Below the pieces are notes generated by a model. It had not been told where the DNA came from and searched no databases. It saw only the letters and a list, made by a program, of their open reading frames with translations. From Pseudomonas tructae (GTDB taxonomy: Bacteria > Pseudomonadota > Gammaproteobacteria > Pseudomonadales > Pseudomonadaceae), in contig NZ_CP035952.1 in the NCBI RefSeq assembly GCF_004214895.1, forward strand, positions 3,420,501-3,484,500: a stretch of 64,000 nt of DNA. Direction: 5' to 3'. Both the position numbers and the translations under genes were made by a program. Of the stretch, positions 19,836 through 31,740 are shown in pieces (the stretch's first letter is position 1; every line of letters starts with the position of its first letter).

Positions 19836-20777
19836 TCAAAGACGAGTGACTTCAACGCCGGCGAAAAACTCGTTCACCAGTTGCTTGAACAATTCGATTT
19901 CGTCCTTGTCTTTGTCACAACTCAACTGCTCGATATAGAAGCGGTATAGCCCGTCGTCCAGATGAGGCTGGGCAGTTTCAAGGTCTTCAAATCGTGCAGT
20001 GAAGACCGCATCATGCTCCCGAAAACGCGTGGGATGCTCAGCCCTGAAGAAACTTTGCCAGTCACTTTGTGCATCCAGTAAGTACTCCGGCACAGCGGCC
20101 TTGATCTGCCGCTCGTCCATCCTGAATGCCTCGGCAAGCCTGGTGAGCTCGGCCAGCACGGTATACTGACCTCTACGCTCGATCTCGCCCCAGCCCACGT
20201 CTTGCTCCAGCAGCAAGGGACCACTTTCAATAACCACCGCGTTACGCCGTTCCCTGTGCTGAACCGGGATATCAAGCAGCGCGCTCAATGCATTGCCCGG
20301 GGGCGACGGACTGATATCAAGCTCCCAGGGAAAGCTTTGCAGCAGTGCATCTGCGTTAGCATACCCATCCACTCCGCCGGTCCGATGAAAGTACACGCAA
20401 GGCCCTTGAGCGCTGTCCTCAAAAACCGCTAATCCAAACGGCTGTGAAGGAGAGTCATCCTGTTCAGGCGCAGGTGCCGACACGTTATGGGGCAAAAGTC
20501 GAGGTAACCGTTCAAAGGGGTTGTGGTCAGGGCCACAAAGTTCTGCCTGGCTCAGTATCTGGTTTGTCAGCGCCCGCTGCTCACCCGACATTTGCGTATC
20601 GCTGATACTTGCCTCGAAAAACTCCAGCAGCGCTTGATAGGCCTGTACACGTGACCCTCGGCCTTCGTGCCATGCCTCACAAGCCTGCTCCAGCTGTTCG
20701 CGCCGTTCAGAAGCGAGCGACTCCGCCTGACGATCAACAGAATGATTGTAGCTGCTACCTGCTGCACTCAACTCCAC
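19836..20777 (-). CDS. Hypothetical protein of 313 residues, no recognised family
   Basis: I do not recognise this protein. It is acidic and helical, without signal peptide or membrane segments. Visible parts are a charged N-terminus (SERREQLEQACEAWHEG), a central acidic stretch with two Pro/Ser-rich turns, LAVFEDSAQGPCVYFHRTGG, and a C-terminus rich in Asp/Glu (SCDKDKDEIELFKQLVNEFF). I place the start at GTG (20777) because AAAGG lies 5 nt upstream; the open frame continues upstream but overlaps nudC. Codon choice looks less GC-biased than its neighbours, which hints at acquisition. It lies near the toxin island, but a link is not shown. Confidence 0.6.
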   Translation of the reverse strand: MELSAAGSSYNHSVDRQAESLASERREQLEQACEAWHEGRGSRVQAYQALLEFFEASISDTQMSGEQRALTNQILSQAELCGPDHNPFERLPRLLPHNVSAPAPEQDDSPSQPFGLAVFEDSAQGPCVYFHRTGGVDGYANADALLQSFPWELDISPSPPGNALSALLDIPVQHRERRNAVVIESGPLLLEQDVGWGEIERRGQYTVLAELTRLAEAFRMDERQIKAAVPEYLLDAQSDWQSFFRAEHPTRFREHDAVFTARFEDLETAQPHLDDGLYRFYIEQLSCDKDKDEIELFKQLVNEFFAGVEVTRL

Positions 20778-20787
20778 AAATACCTTT

Positions 20788-20809
20788 CCCGACTGGTTGA
20801 AAAGTCGGG
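20788..20809 (-). promoter_or_regulatory. Hairpin just before the ribosome site of the 313-residue gene
   Basis: CCCGACT and AGTCGGG form a 7-bp stem with an 8-nt loop ending 3 bases before AAAGG on the minus strand. It could be a terminator remnant after nudC or an initiation control. On the plus strand it is followed by CAGTTTTA, which would be a weak terminator. Confidence 0.35.
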
Positions 20810-20868
20810 CAGTTTTATCTGATGCCCTCCAGGCTTCCAGAGGGAATGGTTTCCCCTGGCAACTTACG

Positions 20869-21702
20869 TCACTTGAGCAAGACCGGCTCCTGCAACCCAA
20901 GCCGCCGCGCCACATACAGATCGATCAGATACCGCGCAATCGACCGCCCCGCCGGCAACGGCGGCAGCGCATCGACCCGGAACCACTGGGCATCCTCGAT
21001 CTCATCCGGCTGCATCACAATCTCGCCACCCGCGTACTCGGCATGAAAACCCAGCATCATCGAGTGGGGGAATGGCCAGCACTGGCTGCCGACGTACTGG
21101 ATGTTACGCACCTCGATCGCCACCTCCTCGCGTACTTCGCGCACCAGGCAGTCTTCGGCCGACTCGCCCGGCTCGGCAAAACCGGCCAGGGTGCTGTACA
21201 CACCAGTGACAAAGCGCGGCGAACGGGCCAGGAGGATTTCATCGCCACGGGTGATCAGCACGATCATGCTCGGTGAAATACGCGGGTAGTTGCGCAAGTC
21301 GCACGGCGCGCAATACATGGCCCGTTCCCAGTGGACCTGCGTCATGGGCTGACCGCAGCTGCCGCAAAAGCGGTGCTCACGGGCCCAGGTGCCGATCTGC
21401 GCGGCGTAGCCGAGGATCTTGTAGGTATCGAAGTCGCCTTCGAGCATGAACTGGCGCAGCCCGCGCCAGCTACAGCCCGCTACCGCCTGCGGGCTGCGCA
21501 ACTCGAGGAGGAACACCGGCTGGCCGTCGAAATGGCCAATGCCGTGCTCGCACAGTACGTCCAGTTCCTGGCGCTTGAGCCAGTCGCGCGGGAACAACGC
21601 GCCGTTGTCATCGACCAGGAATCCTTCGCTGCAACGGGCGACTGCCCAGCCGCCGCTGATGGTGGTATCCAGTACTGCGGTGATCCAGCGCGCTGACATC
21701 AT
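20869..21702 (-). CDS. nudC: NAD(+)/NADH (and NAD-capped RNA) pyrophosphatase NudC
   Basis: The 277-residue protein has the NudC zinc ribbon (C113, C116, C131, C134), the Nudix box beginning [12 protein letters not shown] at 174 and ending REEVAIEV, and the diagnostic SQxWPFPxS motif at 206-214, with Cys208 where Pro is usual. The enzyme hydrolyses NADH to NMNH and AMP and can remove NAD caps from RNA. The start MMSARW has AAGGAACC upstream. It runs in the same direction as the crotonase gene 30 nt upstream and may be cotranscribed. Confidence 0.94.
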   Translation of the reverse strand: MMSARWITAVLDTTISGGWAVARCSEGFLVDDNGALFPRDWLKRQELDVLCEHGIGHFDGQPVFLLELRSPQAVAGCSWRGLRQFMLEGDFDTYKILGYAAQIGTWAREHRFCGSCGQPMTQVHWERAMYCAPCDLRNYPRISPSMIVLITRGDEILLARSPRFVTGVYSTLAGFAEPGESAEDCLVREVREEVAIEVRNIQYVGSQCWPFPHSMMLGFHAEYAGGEIVMQPDEIEDAQWFRVDALPPLPAGRSIARYLIDLYVARRLGLQEPVLLK

Positions 21703-21732
21703 GCGGTTCCTTGCGGGGTTCGCCTGTGCAAG

Positions 21733-22545
21733 TCAGTCGGCGAACTCGGGTTTTTGTTTGCTCATGTGGGCGGCAACCGCCACCCGCAGATCGTTGGATT
21801 GCAGCATCGCGGCGTTCCAGGTGGCGATGTACTCCAGGCCATCGTCGATGCGGTGATCGCGCATATAGCTGATCATGTGCTTGGTGCCGGCCACGGCAAT
21901 GGGGGATTTTCCCGCAATTTCAGCGGCAATGGCAAAGACTGCGTCGAGCAATGCTTCATGGCTGTCGAACACCCGGTTGACCAGGCCGATACGCTGCGCC
22001 TCGTCGGCCGCGACATTGCGCCCAGTGTAGGCCAGCTCGCGCATGATGCCGTCGCCGATGATCCGCGGCAGGCGTTGCAGGGTACCGACGTCGGCGGCCA
22101 TGCCCATGTCGACTTCCTTGATCGAGAACTGCGCGTCACTGCTGCAGTAGCGCATGTCACAGGCCGACACCAGGTCGATGGCACCACCGATGCAGTAACC
22201 CTGGATCGCCGCCAGCACCGGTTTGCGGCAGTTGTCGACGGCGTTGAACGAGGCCTGCATGCGCAGGATGGTGCGGCGCAGCAGGCGCGCGTTGCGGCCG
22301 ACGTCCTTGCCCAGCTCGTTGGCCACCGAGGCCAGCAGCATCAGGTCGATGCCGGAGGAGAAATGCTTGCCCGCGCCACTGATTACCACCGCGCGCACCG
22401 CGTCGGTTTCATCGATCCACTGGAAGATTTCGACGATCTCGCTCCAGAACGCCGCGTTCATGGCGTTGTACTTTTCCGGGCGGTTGATCTGCACGTGGGC
22501 GATGTGGTTGTTCAGTTCGACCTTGAACGCTTGGTACTCAGTCAC
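21733..22545 (-). CDS. Crotonase-family enzyme resembling delta(3,5)-delta(2,4)-dienoyl-CoA isomerase
   Basis: The 270-residue crotonase has the oxyanion-hole segments HFSSGIDLMLL and IQGYCIGGAIDLVSACD. The stretch KEVDMGMAADVGTLQRLPRIIG is the hallmark of dienoyl-CoA isomerases (ECH1-type), with the Glu and two Asp that act as acid/base, so I favour isomerisation of 3,5-dienoyl-CoA in oxidation of unsaturated fatty acids over plain hydration. The start is GTG at 22545, with AAGGAG 6 nt upstream; the longer frame would run into the nhaB promoter. It is divergent from nhaB. Confidence 0.87.
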   Translation of the reverse strand: MTEYQAFKVELNNHIAHVQINRPEKYNAMNAAFWSEIVEIFQWIDETDAVRAVVISGAGKHFSSGIDLMLLASVANELGKDVGRNARLLRRTILRMQASFNAVDNCRKPVLAAIQGYCIGGAIDLVSACDMRYCSSDAQFSIKEVDMGMAADVGTLQRLPRIIGDGIMRELAYTGRNVAADEAQRIGLVNRVFDSHEALLDAVFAIAAEIAGKSPIAVAGTKHMISYMRDHRIDDGLEYIATWNAAMLQSNDLRVAVAAHMSKQKPEFAD

Positions 22546-22703
22546 GGTGCTCTCCTTGAAGACGGCGCGGTTGATCGCAGGACTATAACAAGCTGCCCGT
22601 CGGCGCCAAGGCCGCGCTTGTGCCAAAACCGGGACTTTTACCTTGATCTGCGGCCACACATGCGGCACTTTGCCCGGCTGTTGAATCATAAGGATACATT
22701 TTC

Positions 22704-24206
22704 ATGTCCCGCTCCCTGGCCGGCGCCCTGGCCCACAACTTTCTCGGACAATCGCCGCGCTGGTACAAGGCCACCTTGTGCCTGTTCCTGCTGCTCAACC
22801 CCCTGCTGCTGTTCACCCTTGGCCCAGTGGTGGCCGGCTGGGTGCTGGTGATCGAGTTCATCTTCACCCTCGGCATGGCGCTCAAATGCTACCCGCTGAT
22901 GCCAGGCGGCCTGTTGATGGTGGAAGCCCTGCTGCTGGGCATGACCACGCCGCAAGCACTGTATGAAGAGTTGCAACACAACTTCCCGGTGATCCTGCTG
23001 CTGATGTTCATGGTCGCCGGCATCTACTTCATGAAGGACCTGCTGCTGTTCGTGTTCTCGCGCATCCTCCTCGGGGTGCGCTCCAAGGCCCTGCTGGCTT
23101 TGCTGTTCTGTTTTCTCTCGGCCTTCCTCTCGGCGTTTCTCGATGCCCTGACGGTCACCGCGGTGATCATCAGCGCGGCAGTGGGCTTCTATTCGGTGTA
23201 TCACCGGGTCGCCTCGGGCGGCAATCCACGCGAAGACTCGGACCTGGACAGCGATCAGCACATTGCCCACCTGCACCGTGAGGACCTGCAGCAGTTCCGC
23301 GCCTTTTTGCGCAGCCTGCTTATGCACGGGGCCGTGGGTACCGCACTGGGTGGTGTGTGCACCCTGGTAGGTGAACCGCAGAACCTGCTGATCGGCCATG
23401 AGATGGGCTGGCACTTTGCCGAATTCTTCCTCAAGGTCGCGCCAGTGTCGTTGCCGGTGTTGCTGGCCGGGCTGGTCACCTGTGTACTGCTGGAGAAGCT
23501 GCGCTGGTTCGGTTACGGCACCCTGCTGCCGGACAGCGTGCGCCAGGTGCTGGCGAGCTATGCCGCCGAAGACGACGCCCAGCGCACCACCCAGCAACGG
23601 GCCGCGCTGCTGGTGCAGGGCCTGGCGGCGCTGATCCTGATCATCTGTCTGGGCCTGCACGTGGCCGAAGTTGGCCTGGTCGGTTTGCTGGTCATCGTGC
23701 TGATCACCGCCTTTACCGGCATCACCGACGAGCACCGCCTGGGCCGCGCCTTCCAGGACGCCATGCCGTTCACCTCGCTGTTGGTGGTGTTCTTTGCCGT
23801 GGTGGCGGTGATTCACCAGCAGCAGTTGTTTACCCCGCTGATCCAGTGGGTGCTGGCGCTGCCGGCCGATCAGCAGCCGGGCATGCTGTTTATCGCCAAC
23901 GGCCTGTTGTCGGCGATCAGCGACAACGTGTTCGTCGCCACCATCTACATCACCGAGGTGAAACAGGCGTTCGTCAACGGTGGCATGAGCCGCGAGCACT
24001 TCGAGACCCTGGCGGTGGCGATCAACACCGGCACCAACCTGCCCAGCGTAGCCACGCCCAATGGCCAGGCGGCGTTCCTGTTCCTGCTGACCTCGGCGAT
24101 TGCGCCGCTGATTCGCCTGTCGTACGGGCGCATGGTGTGGATGGCGCTGCCCTATACCGTGGTCATGGGTGGGCTGGGCTGGTGGGCGGTGACGTACTGG
24201 TTGTGA
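22704..24206 (+). CDS. nhaB: Na+/H+ antiporter NhaB
   Basis: The 500-residue integral membrane protein matches NhaB from its start ([19 protein letters not shown]) through the conserved [56 protein letters not shown] and [19 protein letters not shown] segments. It exchanges cytoplasmic Na+ for external H+ in the inner membrane and supports pH and salt tolerance. About twelve hydrophobic helices are evident. The length is the family norm. It appears monocistronic, ending at a strong hairpin. Confidence 0.96.
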   Translation: MSRSLAGALAHNFLGQSPRWYKATLCLFLLLNPLLLFTLGPVVAGWVLVIEFIFTLGMALKCYPLMPGGLLMVEALLLGMTTPQALYEELQHNFPVILLLMFMVAGIYFMKDLLLFVFSRILLGVRSKALLALLFCFLSAFLSAFLDALTVTAVIISAAVGFYSVYHRVASGGNPREDSDLDSDQHIAHLHREDLQQFRAFLRSLLMHGAVGTALGGVCTLVGEPQNLLIGHEMGWHFAEFFLKVAPVSLPVLLAGLVTCVLLEKLRWFGYGTLLPDSVRQVLASYAAEDDAQRTTQQRAALLVQGLAALILIICLGLHVAEVGLVGLLVIVLITAFTGITDEHRLGRAFQDAMPFTSLLVVFFAVVAVIHQQQLFTPLIQWVLALPADQQPGMLFIANGLLSAISDNVFVATIYITEVKQAFVNGGMSREHFETLAVAINTGTNLPSVATPNGQAAFLFLLTSAIAPLIRLSYGRMVWMALPYTVVMGGLGWWAVTYWL

Positions 24207-24236
24207 ATGTTCGTTTGCCTGCTTCATCACGGTAAG

Positions 24237-24263
24237 CCCGCCCCACCAATGTGGTGGGGCGGG
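24237..24263. terminator. 12-bp GC hairpin between nhaB and the Ig-repeat gene
   Basis: CCCGCCCCACCA and TGGTGGGGCGGG pair perfectly around ATG. The two flanking genes converge on it; no T-run follows on either strand. Confidence 0.6.
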
Positions 24264-24277
24264 TGTACTCTCACCGG

Positions 24278-27200
24278 TCAATCGATGGGCTTGCCATCAC
24301 TTCTTTTCGACAGCACCTGCACAAGCAGCCCTCGCGAGTAGAGCGGACGACGCCCCGAACGCTCCACCCAGTACTCCAACCGCACGGTACTGCCCTGGGC
24401 ATCGCGCACACTTTGCTCCGGGACCTCGAAGCGTACCGCCAACTCATCGCCTGCCGGTACCTCAAGCCAGTCAGCCCAGTTCTGCTGCCAGCTTGCACCC
24501 CACCAGAAAAAATGCACCTTGTCACCCGGCTGAATCATCGGCTGACCGTGGTCGTTCCGAATCGGAATGTTGACCGGCAGATAAAGGAATACCTGTTCAG
24601 GGTCCAGGCTGCCATTGGGCAACAAGCCTTCCACCTCGACTTCAGGCAGACGCAGGACCTTGCGCCCCACCGCCAGGTGCAACACCTCGGAGAACAGCTG
24701 TGGCGCCCGCACATCAGCGCTGTTCCTGACCCGGTAGGCGATTCGCACTTCGCCACCATCCAGCGGCTGGACATGCTTGAGCGGTACGTTCAACCTCAAC
24801 GGCTGCGCCCCTGGCGTACGCTCGATCAGAATGGATTCGGTATACCAATGGGCCGTGCCGTCAACGGCCAGCCCCTGCCAGTACAGGTCCAGCCACTGGC
24901 CTTTCTGCAGCCCGGCCCAGACCGGAATCATCACTTGAGTCAGCGGCTTGCCAACCAGCAGGTTGCCTTCGTCATCAAGGGGATCTACTTGTACGGCCTG
25001 CAAAGCCCCGAGGCTGCCACTGAAGCTGATTGAAGTGCTTTGCCCGCGCTGCGCCGGCCCTTGCTGACCTTGCCAGTGGTAGACCAGCCGCGCCAGGCCA
25101 CCGGCGCAAGCCCGGATCAGTGCGTTGGGCAGCAGGAACTCAAGGCGCTGCCAACCCGCTTGCAGCGTCAGGCTCTGGGAGTGGCTGAGGCTCAACCCGC
25201 CTTCGGTCCGGCCTGTAAAGTGCAGCACCAGCTGATCACCCTGAGCGAACCCGGCTGCCGCTGCGATCTCCACCTGCAAAGGCTGTTCGCCCAGCGCCTG
25301 CAAGTCCACCCGCCCCTGCGCGTCTGCTGCCAGGACCTGGGCCGATTTGAGCGCTTCGCGACCACTGTCGACCTTGACCCGTTGCAGTGGCGAGAGACCC
25401 TGTGCGTAGTTGCCCAAGGCATCGACAACGGTATAGAACACCCCAAGGGCTGGCGAGTCACCTGCACGCTGGAGGGTGCGTGGGTCGATAAACAGGCTCA
25501 CCGGTCCCGGAGCCTGATCATGCTCAATTTGTCGGCGCAGCAGCTCACTGCCCCAGTGCAGTTCAATCCAATCGCCGGCCTTACGGCTACCATGGGCCGG
25601 AACGTCGAGGGTGAAACCGTTGGCGGCCAGCGCCGGGTCGATGACCTTGGGCAGTCGCTCCAGCGCGGCCAGGCGAGGCAGGCCCGGACGCTGCAGCTGC
25701 AGACGCAGCTCAAGTACTTGGGAATAACGCACCCGTCCTGCCGGTGGCACCACGCGGAAATAGGCGCGCACACTGTCGCCACTGTTCGCCAGCAGCGTGC
25801 CTGGCAAGTAGAAATCCAGACGCTGATGGCGTTGATGGTTGCCAAGGGTATGGCTAAGCACCGGTTCTGGCAGATCGCCCCAGAAGATGTCCACACGATG
25901 CCCAGGTTCCAGGTCCTGGCACGGGCCGATGGCAACCGGGATACCGTACAAGGCGGCATCCTGGGTGGCGAGGTTGAGGCCGTAGTCGCCGCCGGCTACA
26001 GGGGCGATGGTGTGGGGAAACTGTAGGGTGGCTGACTCTATATTCGGGCAATGTCGCCCGCCAAGTTGATACGCTGGAGGCTGAGGAACTGGGGCTTTGA
26101 TAACGTCTCGAGAGAGGTTCCTGTAGCCACTTACGCTAGACCAGTAATCACCGTATGACGACCAAATATTGCCGGTATCGACACGAATTCCCGCACGCCA
26201 TTGAGGTTGCTCCCCACTGTATTGAAAAATTGTGTTCGAATACAATTGCTGCCAAGCTTCTTGCGTCAACAGGTTTCCCCATTCGCCATACAAGCTACCA
26301 AGCCTTCTCACAAAATAACCCGCCGACGCTTCCCTCTGGCTTGGCATCACCAATCCATTTTCTCTGCAATAGGCAAGCGCAGGCAAATACGTGATTCTAG
26401 CGGACGGTTGCTCGAACCATTTCGTCGGACTCTGCAACGAGTACTGCCCGCTTTTGCCATTATCAGCGATCGCGGTAATGGTCACGACCCCCTGCCACGC
26501 CTCATTGAAGGTCACTTTCCCGCCGCCATCCACACTGACCTCATCCCGATCCGAGGCGTACGTCACGCCCCTGGCATATCGCACCCTGCGGGTAAAGACA
26601 GCCCCATCAAACCCCGTCACCGGCACGAAACGGAAGGTGTTCCAGCCATTGATCTCGAAATGATTCCAGCGCAAGCCATTACTGATCCACAGTTCATAAG
26701 GTTTGGAATGTCGAGTGCGTACCCCCTCGCGGATCACCCGGTAACCGATCCGAACCACGCTGTGGTTACTGGGCAGGATGCTGTCTTCCCATACTTCAAA
26801 GCGCAGGTCCTCACCCTCCGCCCCAGGCGGGACGATGAAGTCGTCGACCCAGGTGCCCTCCGCCGTTTCACCGATCCAGCTGAAAATGATCTCGTCGCCT
26901 TGCTCAAACACATCATCGCCCGCCGCGTCCTTGCCCGGCAGCTTGATAATGGCATAGCCGAAGAGTTCATCCGGGTCCAGCCAGGCGCCGTCCTCATCCT
27001 CGTAGATGTCTTCTACTTCCACCGCCGGGAGGATCTCCGGGCTCAGGCCGACATACAGCTTGAGCTTTTCCGATTCCTTGATCGGTGATTGCGGGTCGAG
27101 TTCGGTCTTGATCCGATAAGACACCTCTACTTCGCCGCCATCAAGCAGGTCGATATGATCGCTGCGCACCACCCGCTTGAGCAGCCTGCCCACCTGGCTG

Positions 27201-28882
27201 CCGGTGATATAGAACGTATCTTCGAACAAGTAGGCCTTGCCATCGACCGTGGTGCCACGCCACACCAACTGGAACCAGCTGCCGTTGACCATACCGACCC
27301 AGGGCTGCACCTCTACCACCACGTAACGCAGGCCGACAATCAACTGGCCTTCTTCATCCACCTCATGAATCACCGGCGCGACCAGGCCAAACGGCTCACC
27401 CACCACCCCGACCGTCCTGCGCCTGGACCGCAAGACCTCGCCATCGGGTTCCAGTTGATAGGACACAATCGCCAGGCCACTGGCAATGGCTTGCACCTTG
27501 TTGTTGGCAATCAGCAGCAGCGGGCCGACGCCCTGGTCAGCAATCTCGACTGTTTGCTCATCCTCAACCAGTTGCCCATCAGGGGTGCGGCCGATCCAAT
27601 ACAGGGTGAGCCGGCTTCCGGGCACCAGCGCCTCGTCATCCGGGACCTGTACCTGCACATCGTCATAACCCAGGGCCTGCAGGTCGATGTAACCCGCCTC
27701 ATCGGCGTCCAGCACCAACGGCGCAGCCAGCGGATAGCCCTGAGTGTCGACCCGGATCGAATGGTGCGGCGACCAGCCGTCAGAGTGGTTGTGTACCTCA
27801 TCGACGATCTTGTACATCACCGGCAGGTTCTCCGAGTCCCCGGCGCGGGCAATGGTGTCCGGGTCGATGAACACCGTTACGGCATCCAGCAAATCGGCTT
27901 CTTCCACGCGCCGACGAATGAGCACACCGCCCCAGCTCACGCGCAGGGTATCGCCCACTACCATGCCCTCGTAAGGCGGCACTTGAGCGTCAAAGCCGGT
28001 TGCCGCCAGCGCTTCATCCACGCCGAATTCGATCACCTCATCTGGCAGAATCAATGCTTCCAGGCGCTGATGCCCGGGTGTCGAGGGGTCCGGGTCGATG
28101 CCACCTGGTCGGTCCAGCTTCACCAGCACGCGCAATGGCATGGAATCCTGGGGATCACTCGACAGGGCAGTGATGCGGAAAAACGCCTCGATCCAACCAA
28201 CGTTCTCTTCCACCCGGGCCCTGGGCAGGTAAAAGAACTGGTTCTTGCCGACATCCTGCGGATCCAACGGGTACACATAGATCGGCAATTCGGCGTCTTC
28301 CCAGAAAATTTCCACGATATCGCCGCCGGCCATACCCAGGTAGGGTTCGACGATGGCCATGATGCCGTAGTCGCTGACCTCCATCGCAGCGATATTGAGG
28401 CCTCCATCACCATCCGCCACCGGTTGCGCAAGGTTGGGGATGCGCAGCTGGGTCAGCGACAACGGCTTGGGCACATGAGCCTCAGGCGCTTGCTCGACTG
28501 CCTGATGAAGGGTGACATGCGCCAAGGGAAACGGCACGGCGTCATCCTCGTCCTCGCTGCCTTCGAAGCTCACTTTCAGGGCCAGCGTCAGATCGGTGTC
28601 GTTGCCCAGCGCTTCGAGCTCTTCACGCGAGATGTACAGGCGCAGGCCATACTCAAGGTGCAACGCAGTGACTACAACCGCCTCATGAACGGTCCACTCA
28701 ACGGGTGTACCCTGCTCATCGATACCGGCGCAGGACAGCCAGCAGGTCTGCCCCTCGGCGATTCCCGTCCAAGGCAGCGTCAGTACCGCGACATCGCCGG
28801 GGAATGTCTCCATGTATAGACCGTCGCCCAATTGCTGCGGCAGGTTCGGAGCAAGCAGTTCTTCTAACGCAAGCGTCGTCAT
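24278..28882 (-). CDS. Giant protein with two tandem Ig-like repeat modules and an intimin-type lectin-like domain
   Basis: The 1534-residue protein has no family I can name as a whole. Residues 1-130 hold one Ig-like unit. Residues about 145-720 and 945-1534 are two full copies of a module of roughly 580 residues; GGLNIAAMEVSDYGIMAIVEP pairs with YGLNLATQDAALYGIPVAIGP, and each copy holds five units built on a GDxxxLxWxG strand and a GEVxVxYRV strand. Between the copies are a BIG2-like domain (about 735-815, GGGKVTFNEAWQGVVTITA) and a lectin-like domain (about 815-935, AYCRENGLVMPSQ ... DYWSS) like that at the tip of intimin/invasin-type adhesins. No signal peptide or anchor is visible. GGAGAG precedes the chosen ATG. 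Binding to a surface or host is inferred. Confidence 0.75.
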   Translation of the reverse strand: MTTLALEELLAPNLPQQLGDGLYMETFPGDVAVLTLPWTGIAEGQTCWLSCAGIDEQGTPVEWTVHEAVVVTALHLEYGLRLYISREELEALGNDTDLTLALKVSFEGSEDEDDAVPFPLAHVTLHQAVEQAPEAHVPKPLSLTQLRIPNLAQPVADGDGGLNIAAMEVSDYGIMAIVEPYLGMAGGDIVEIFWEDAELPIYVYPLDPQDVGKNQFFYLPRARVEENVGWIEAFFRITALSSDPQDSMPLRVLVKLDRPGGIDPDPSTPGHQRLEALILPDEVIEFGVDEALAATGFDAQVPPYEGMVVGDTLRVSWGGVLIRRRVEEADLLDAVTVFIDPDTIARAGDSENLPVMYKIVDEVHNHSDGWSPHHSIRVDTQGYPLAAPLVLDADEAGYIDLQALGYDDVQVQVPDDEALVPGSRLTLYWIGRTPDGQLVEDEQTVEIADQGVGPLLLIANNKVQAIASGLAIVSYQLEPDGEVLRSRRRTVGVVGEPFGLVAPVIHEVDEEGQLIVGLRYVVVEVQPWVGMVNGSWFQLVWRGTTVDGKAYLFEDTFYITGSQVGRLLKRVVRSDHIDLLDGGEVEVSYRIKTELDPQSPIKESEKLKLYVGLSPEILPAVEVEDIYEDEDGAWLDPDELFGYAIIKLPGKDAAGDDVFEQGDEIIFSWIGETAEGTWVDDFIVPPGAEGEDLRFEVWEDSILPSNHSVVRIGYRVIREGVRTRHSKPYELWISNGLRWNHFEINGWNTFRFVPVTGFDGAVFTRRVRYARGVTYASDRDEVSVDGGGKVTFNEAWQGVVTITAIADNGKSGQYSLQSPTKWFEQPSARITYLPALAYCRENGLVMPSQREASAGYFVRRLGSLYGEWGNLLTQEAWQQLYSNTIFQYSGEQPQWRAGIRVDTGNIWSSYGDYWSSVSGYRNLSRDVIKAPVPQPPAYQLGGRHCPNIESATLQFPHTIAPVAGGDYGLNLATQDAALYGIPVAIGPCQDLEPGHRVDIFWGDLPEPVLSHTLGNHQRHQRLDFYLPGTLLANSGDSVRAYFRVVPPAGRVRYSQVLELRLQLQRPGLPRLAALERLPKVIDPALAANGFTLDVPAHGSRKAGDWIELHWGSELLRRQIEHDQAPGPVSLFIDPRTLQRAGDSPALGVFYTVVDALGNYAQGLSPLQRVKVDSGREALKSAQVLAADAQGRVDLQALGEQPLQVEIAAAAGFAQGDQLVLHFTGRTEGGLSLSHSQSLTLQAGWQRLEFLLPNALIRACAGGLARLVYHWQGQQGPAQRGQSTSISFSGSLGALQAVQVDPLDDEGNLLVGKPLTQVMIPVWAGLQKGQWLDLYWQGLAVDGTAHWYTESILIERTPGAQPLRLNVPLKHVQPLDGGEVRIAYRVRNSADVRAPQLFSEVLHLAVGRKVLRLPEVEVEGLLPNGSLDPEQVFLYLPVNIPIRNDHGQPMIQPGDKVHFFWWGASWQQNWADWLEVPAGDELAVRFEVPEQSVRDAQGSTVRLEYWVERSGRRPLYSRGLLVQVLSKRSDGKPID

Positions 28883-28999
28883 CGCATCTCTCCATGCAGG
28901 ATTACCAATGCAGGTATTGAATGCGCATTGAGAAAGACACGAAACTGGCAAAAATACCAGGTAGGCGAGGATACCGATAAGGCTGAAGGCCTGGCCCCC

Positions 29000-30498
<1,499 letters not shown>

Positions 30499-30502
<4 letters not shown>

Positions 30503-31482
30503 TCGGCTTGCTTCTCGACGTGGCCACCAAAGCCGAAGCGCATGGCCGAGAGCATGCGGTCCGCGTAAGTCCCCTGCTGCTGGCGCGAACGGAAACGGGC
30601 AAACAGCGCACTGGACAGCACCGGTACCGGCACGGCCTGCTCTACTGCGGCGTCGATGGTCCAGCGCCCCTCGCCGCTGTCGGCGACCGAACCGCTGTAG
30701 CCACCCAGTTGCGGGTCCGCCACCAGCGCATCGGCGGTGAGGTCGAGCAACCAGGAGGTGACTACGCTGCCACGGCGCCACACCTCGGCGATCTCGGCCA
30801 GGTTCAGGTCAAACCGCTGTTCGACCGGCAAGGCGTCGCTGGCCTTGCTCTTGAGCAGGTCGAAACCTTCGGCATAGGCCTGCATCAGGCCATACTCGAT
30901 GCCATTGTGGATCATCTTCACGTAATGCCCCGCGCCAGCGGGGCCGGCGTGAATATAGCCCTGCTCGGCGCGTTCGGCCGGGCCCTGGCGGCCACGGGTT
31001 CGGGGGATATCGCCGACCCCGGGAGCAAGGGTTGCGAACAGCGGATCAAGCCGGTCGACCACAGCTTTTTCGCCACCGATCATCATGCAGTAACCGCGCT
31101 CCAGGCCCCAGACACCCCCCGAGGTACCGACATCGATGTAGTGCAGGTTGCGTTTGCCCAGCTCGCTGGCACGGCGCATGTCATCCTTGTAGAAGGTGTT
31201 GCCGCCGTCGATGATCACGTCATCGGCATCGAGCAGGTCGGCCAGTTGGGCGATGGTCTGTTCGGTCGGCTCACCCGCCGGCAACATCACCCACACCGCA
31301 CGCGGTTTCTCGAGCTTTTGGACCAGCGCGCCAAGGTCATGGGCGCCGTTGGCGCCGTCCTTGACCAGGGTTTCCACCGCCTGGCGGTCACGATCATGCA
31401 CCACCATACGGTGTCCGCCACGCATCAGGCGCCGCGCAATATTGCCGCCCATGCGGCCCAGACCCACGATTCCCAATTGCAT
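30499..31482 (-). CDS. gnd: 6-phosphogluconate dehydrogenase, decarboxylating, short (about 330-residue) type
   Basis: The 327-residue protein carries the Rossmann motif [13 protein letters not shown], the conserved [10 protein letters not shown] and the active-site [22 protein letters not shown] segment. This is the short YqeC/GntZ form rather than the 470-residue NADP form. An acidic residue after the second strand (VVHDRD) suggests NAD preference, which is an inference. It decarboxylates 6-phosphogluconate to ribulose-5-phosphate. Start MQLGIVGLG has AGGGGAGC upstream. It leads a two-gene operon with zwf. Confidence 0.94.
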
Positions 31483-31635
31483 GTGCGATGCTCCCCTTGG
31501 AATAAGACTCGGCTCAGGCCTTCAAGATTAGTCCAGACCGTGCCCACTTGGTTCAGCGACCAATGGCAGGACCGCCAGAAACAAAAAAGTTCCCATGACC
31601 GCTAAAAGAATTCAGAATCGCGGCCGATCAAGCAC

Positions 31636-31705
31636 GTGGGAGCGGGCTTGACCCGCGATCGCGCTTTGCCAGACAGATCGCATCGCGAGGCAAGCTCGCT
31701 CCCAC
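31636..31705. repeat. REP doublet (REPIN) upstream of gnd
   Basis: Two inverted arms, GTGGGAGCGGGCTTGACCCG and its near complement ending AAGCTCGCTCCCAC, flank about 25 bp. This is the typical Pseudomonas REP pair, mobilised in trans by RAYT transposases. Confidence 0.85.
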
Positions 31706-31740
31706 CTTAGTGAACAGCATTACCCTATGCGAGGTGTGCA

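Noticed and set aside
22686..24281. Minus-strand frame of about 531 codons opposite nhaB, rich in Gln and His
   Set aside because: The composition is that of the reverse complement of hydrophobic codons; nhaB is certain.
27089..28819. Plus-strand frame of about 576 codons opposite the Ig-repeat gene
   Set aside because: No motif or ribosome site; the minus-strand frame has coherent repeats.
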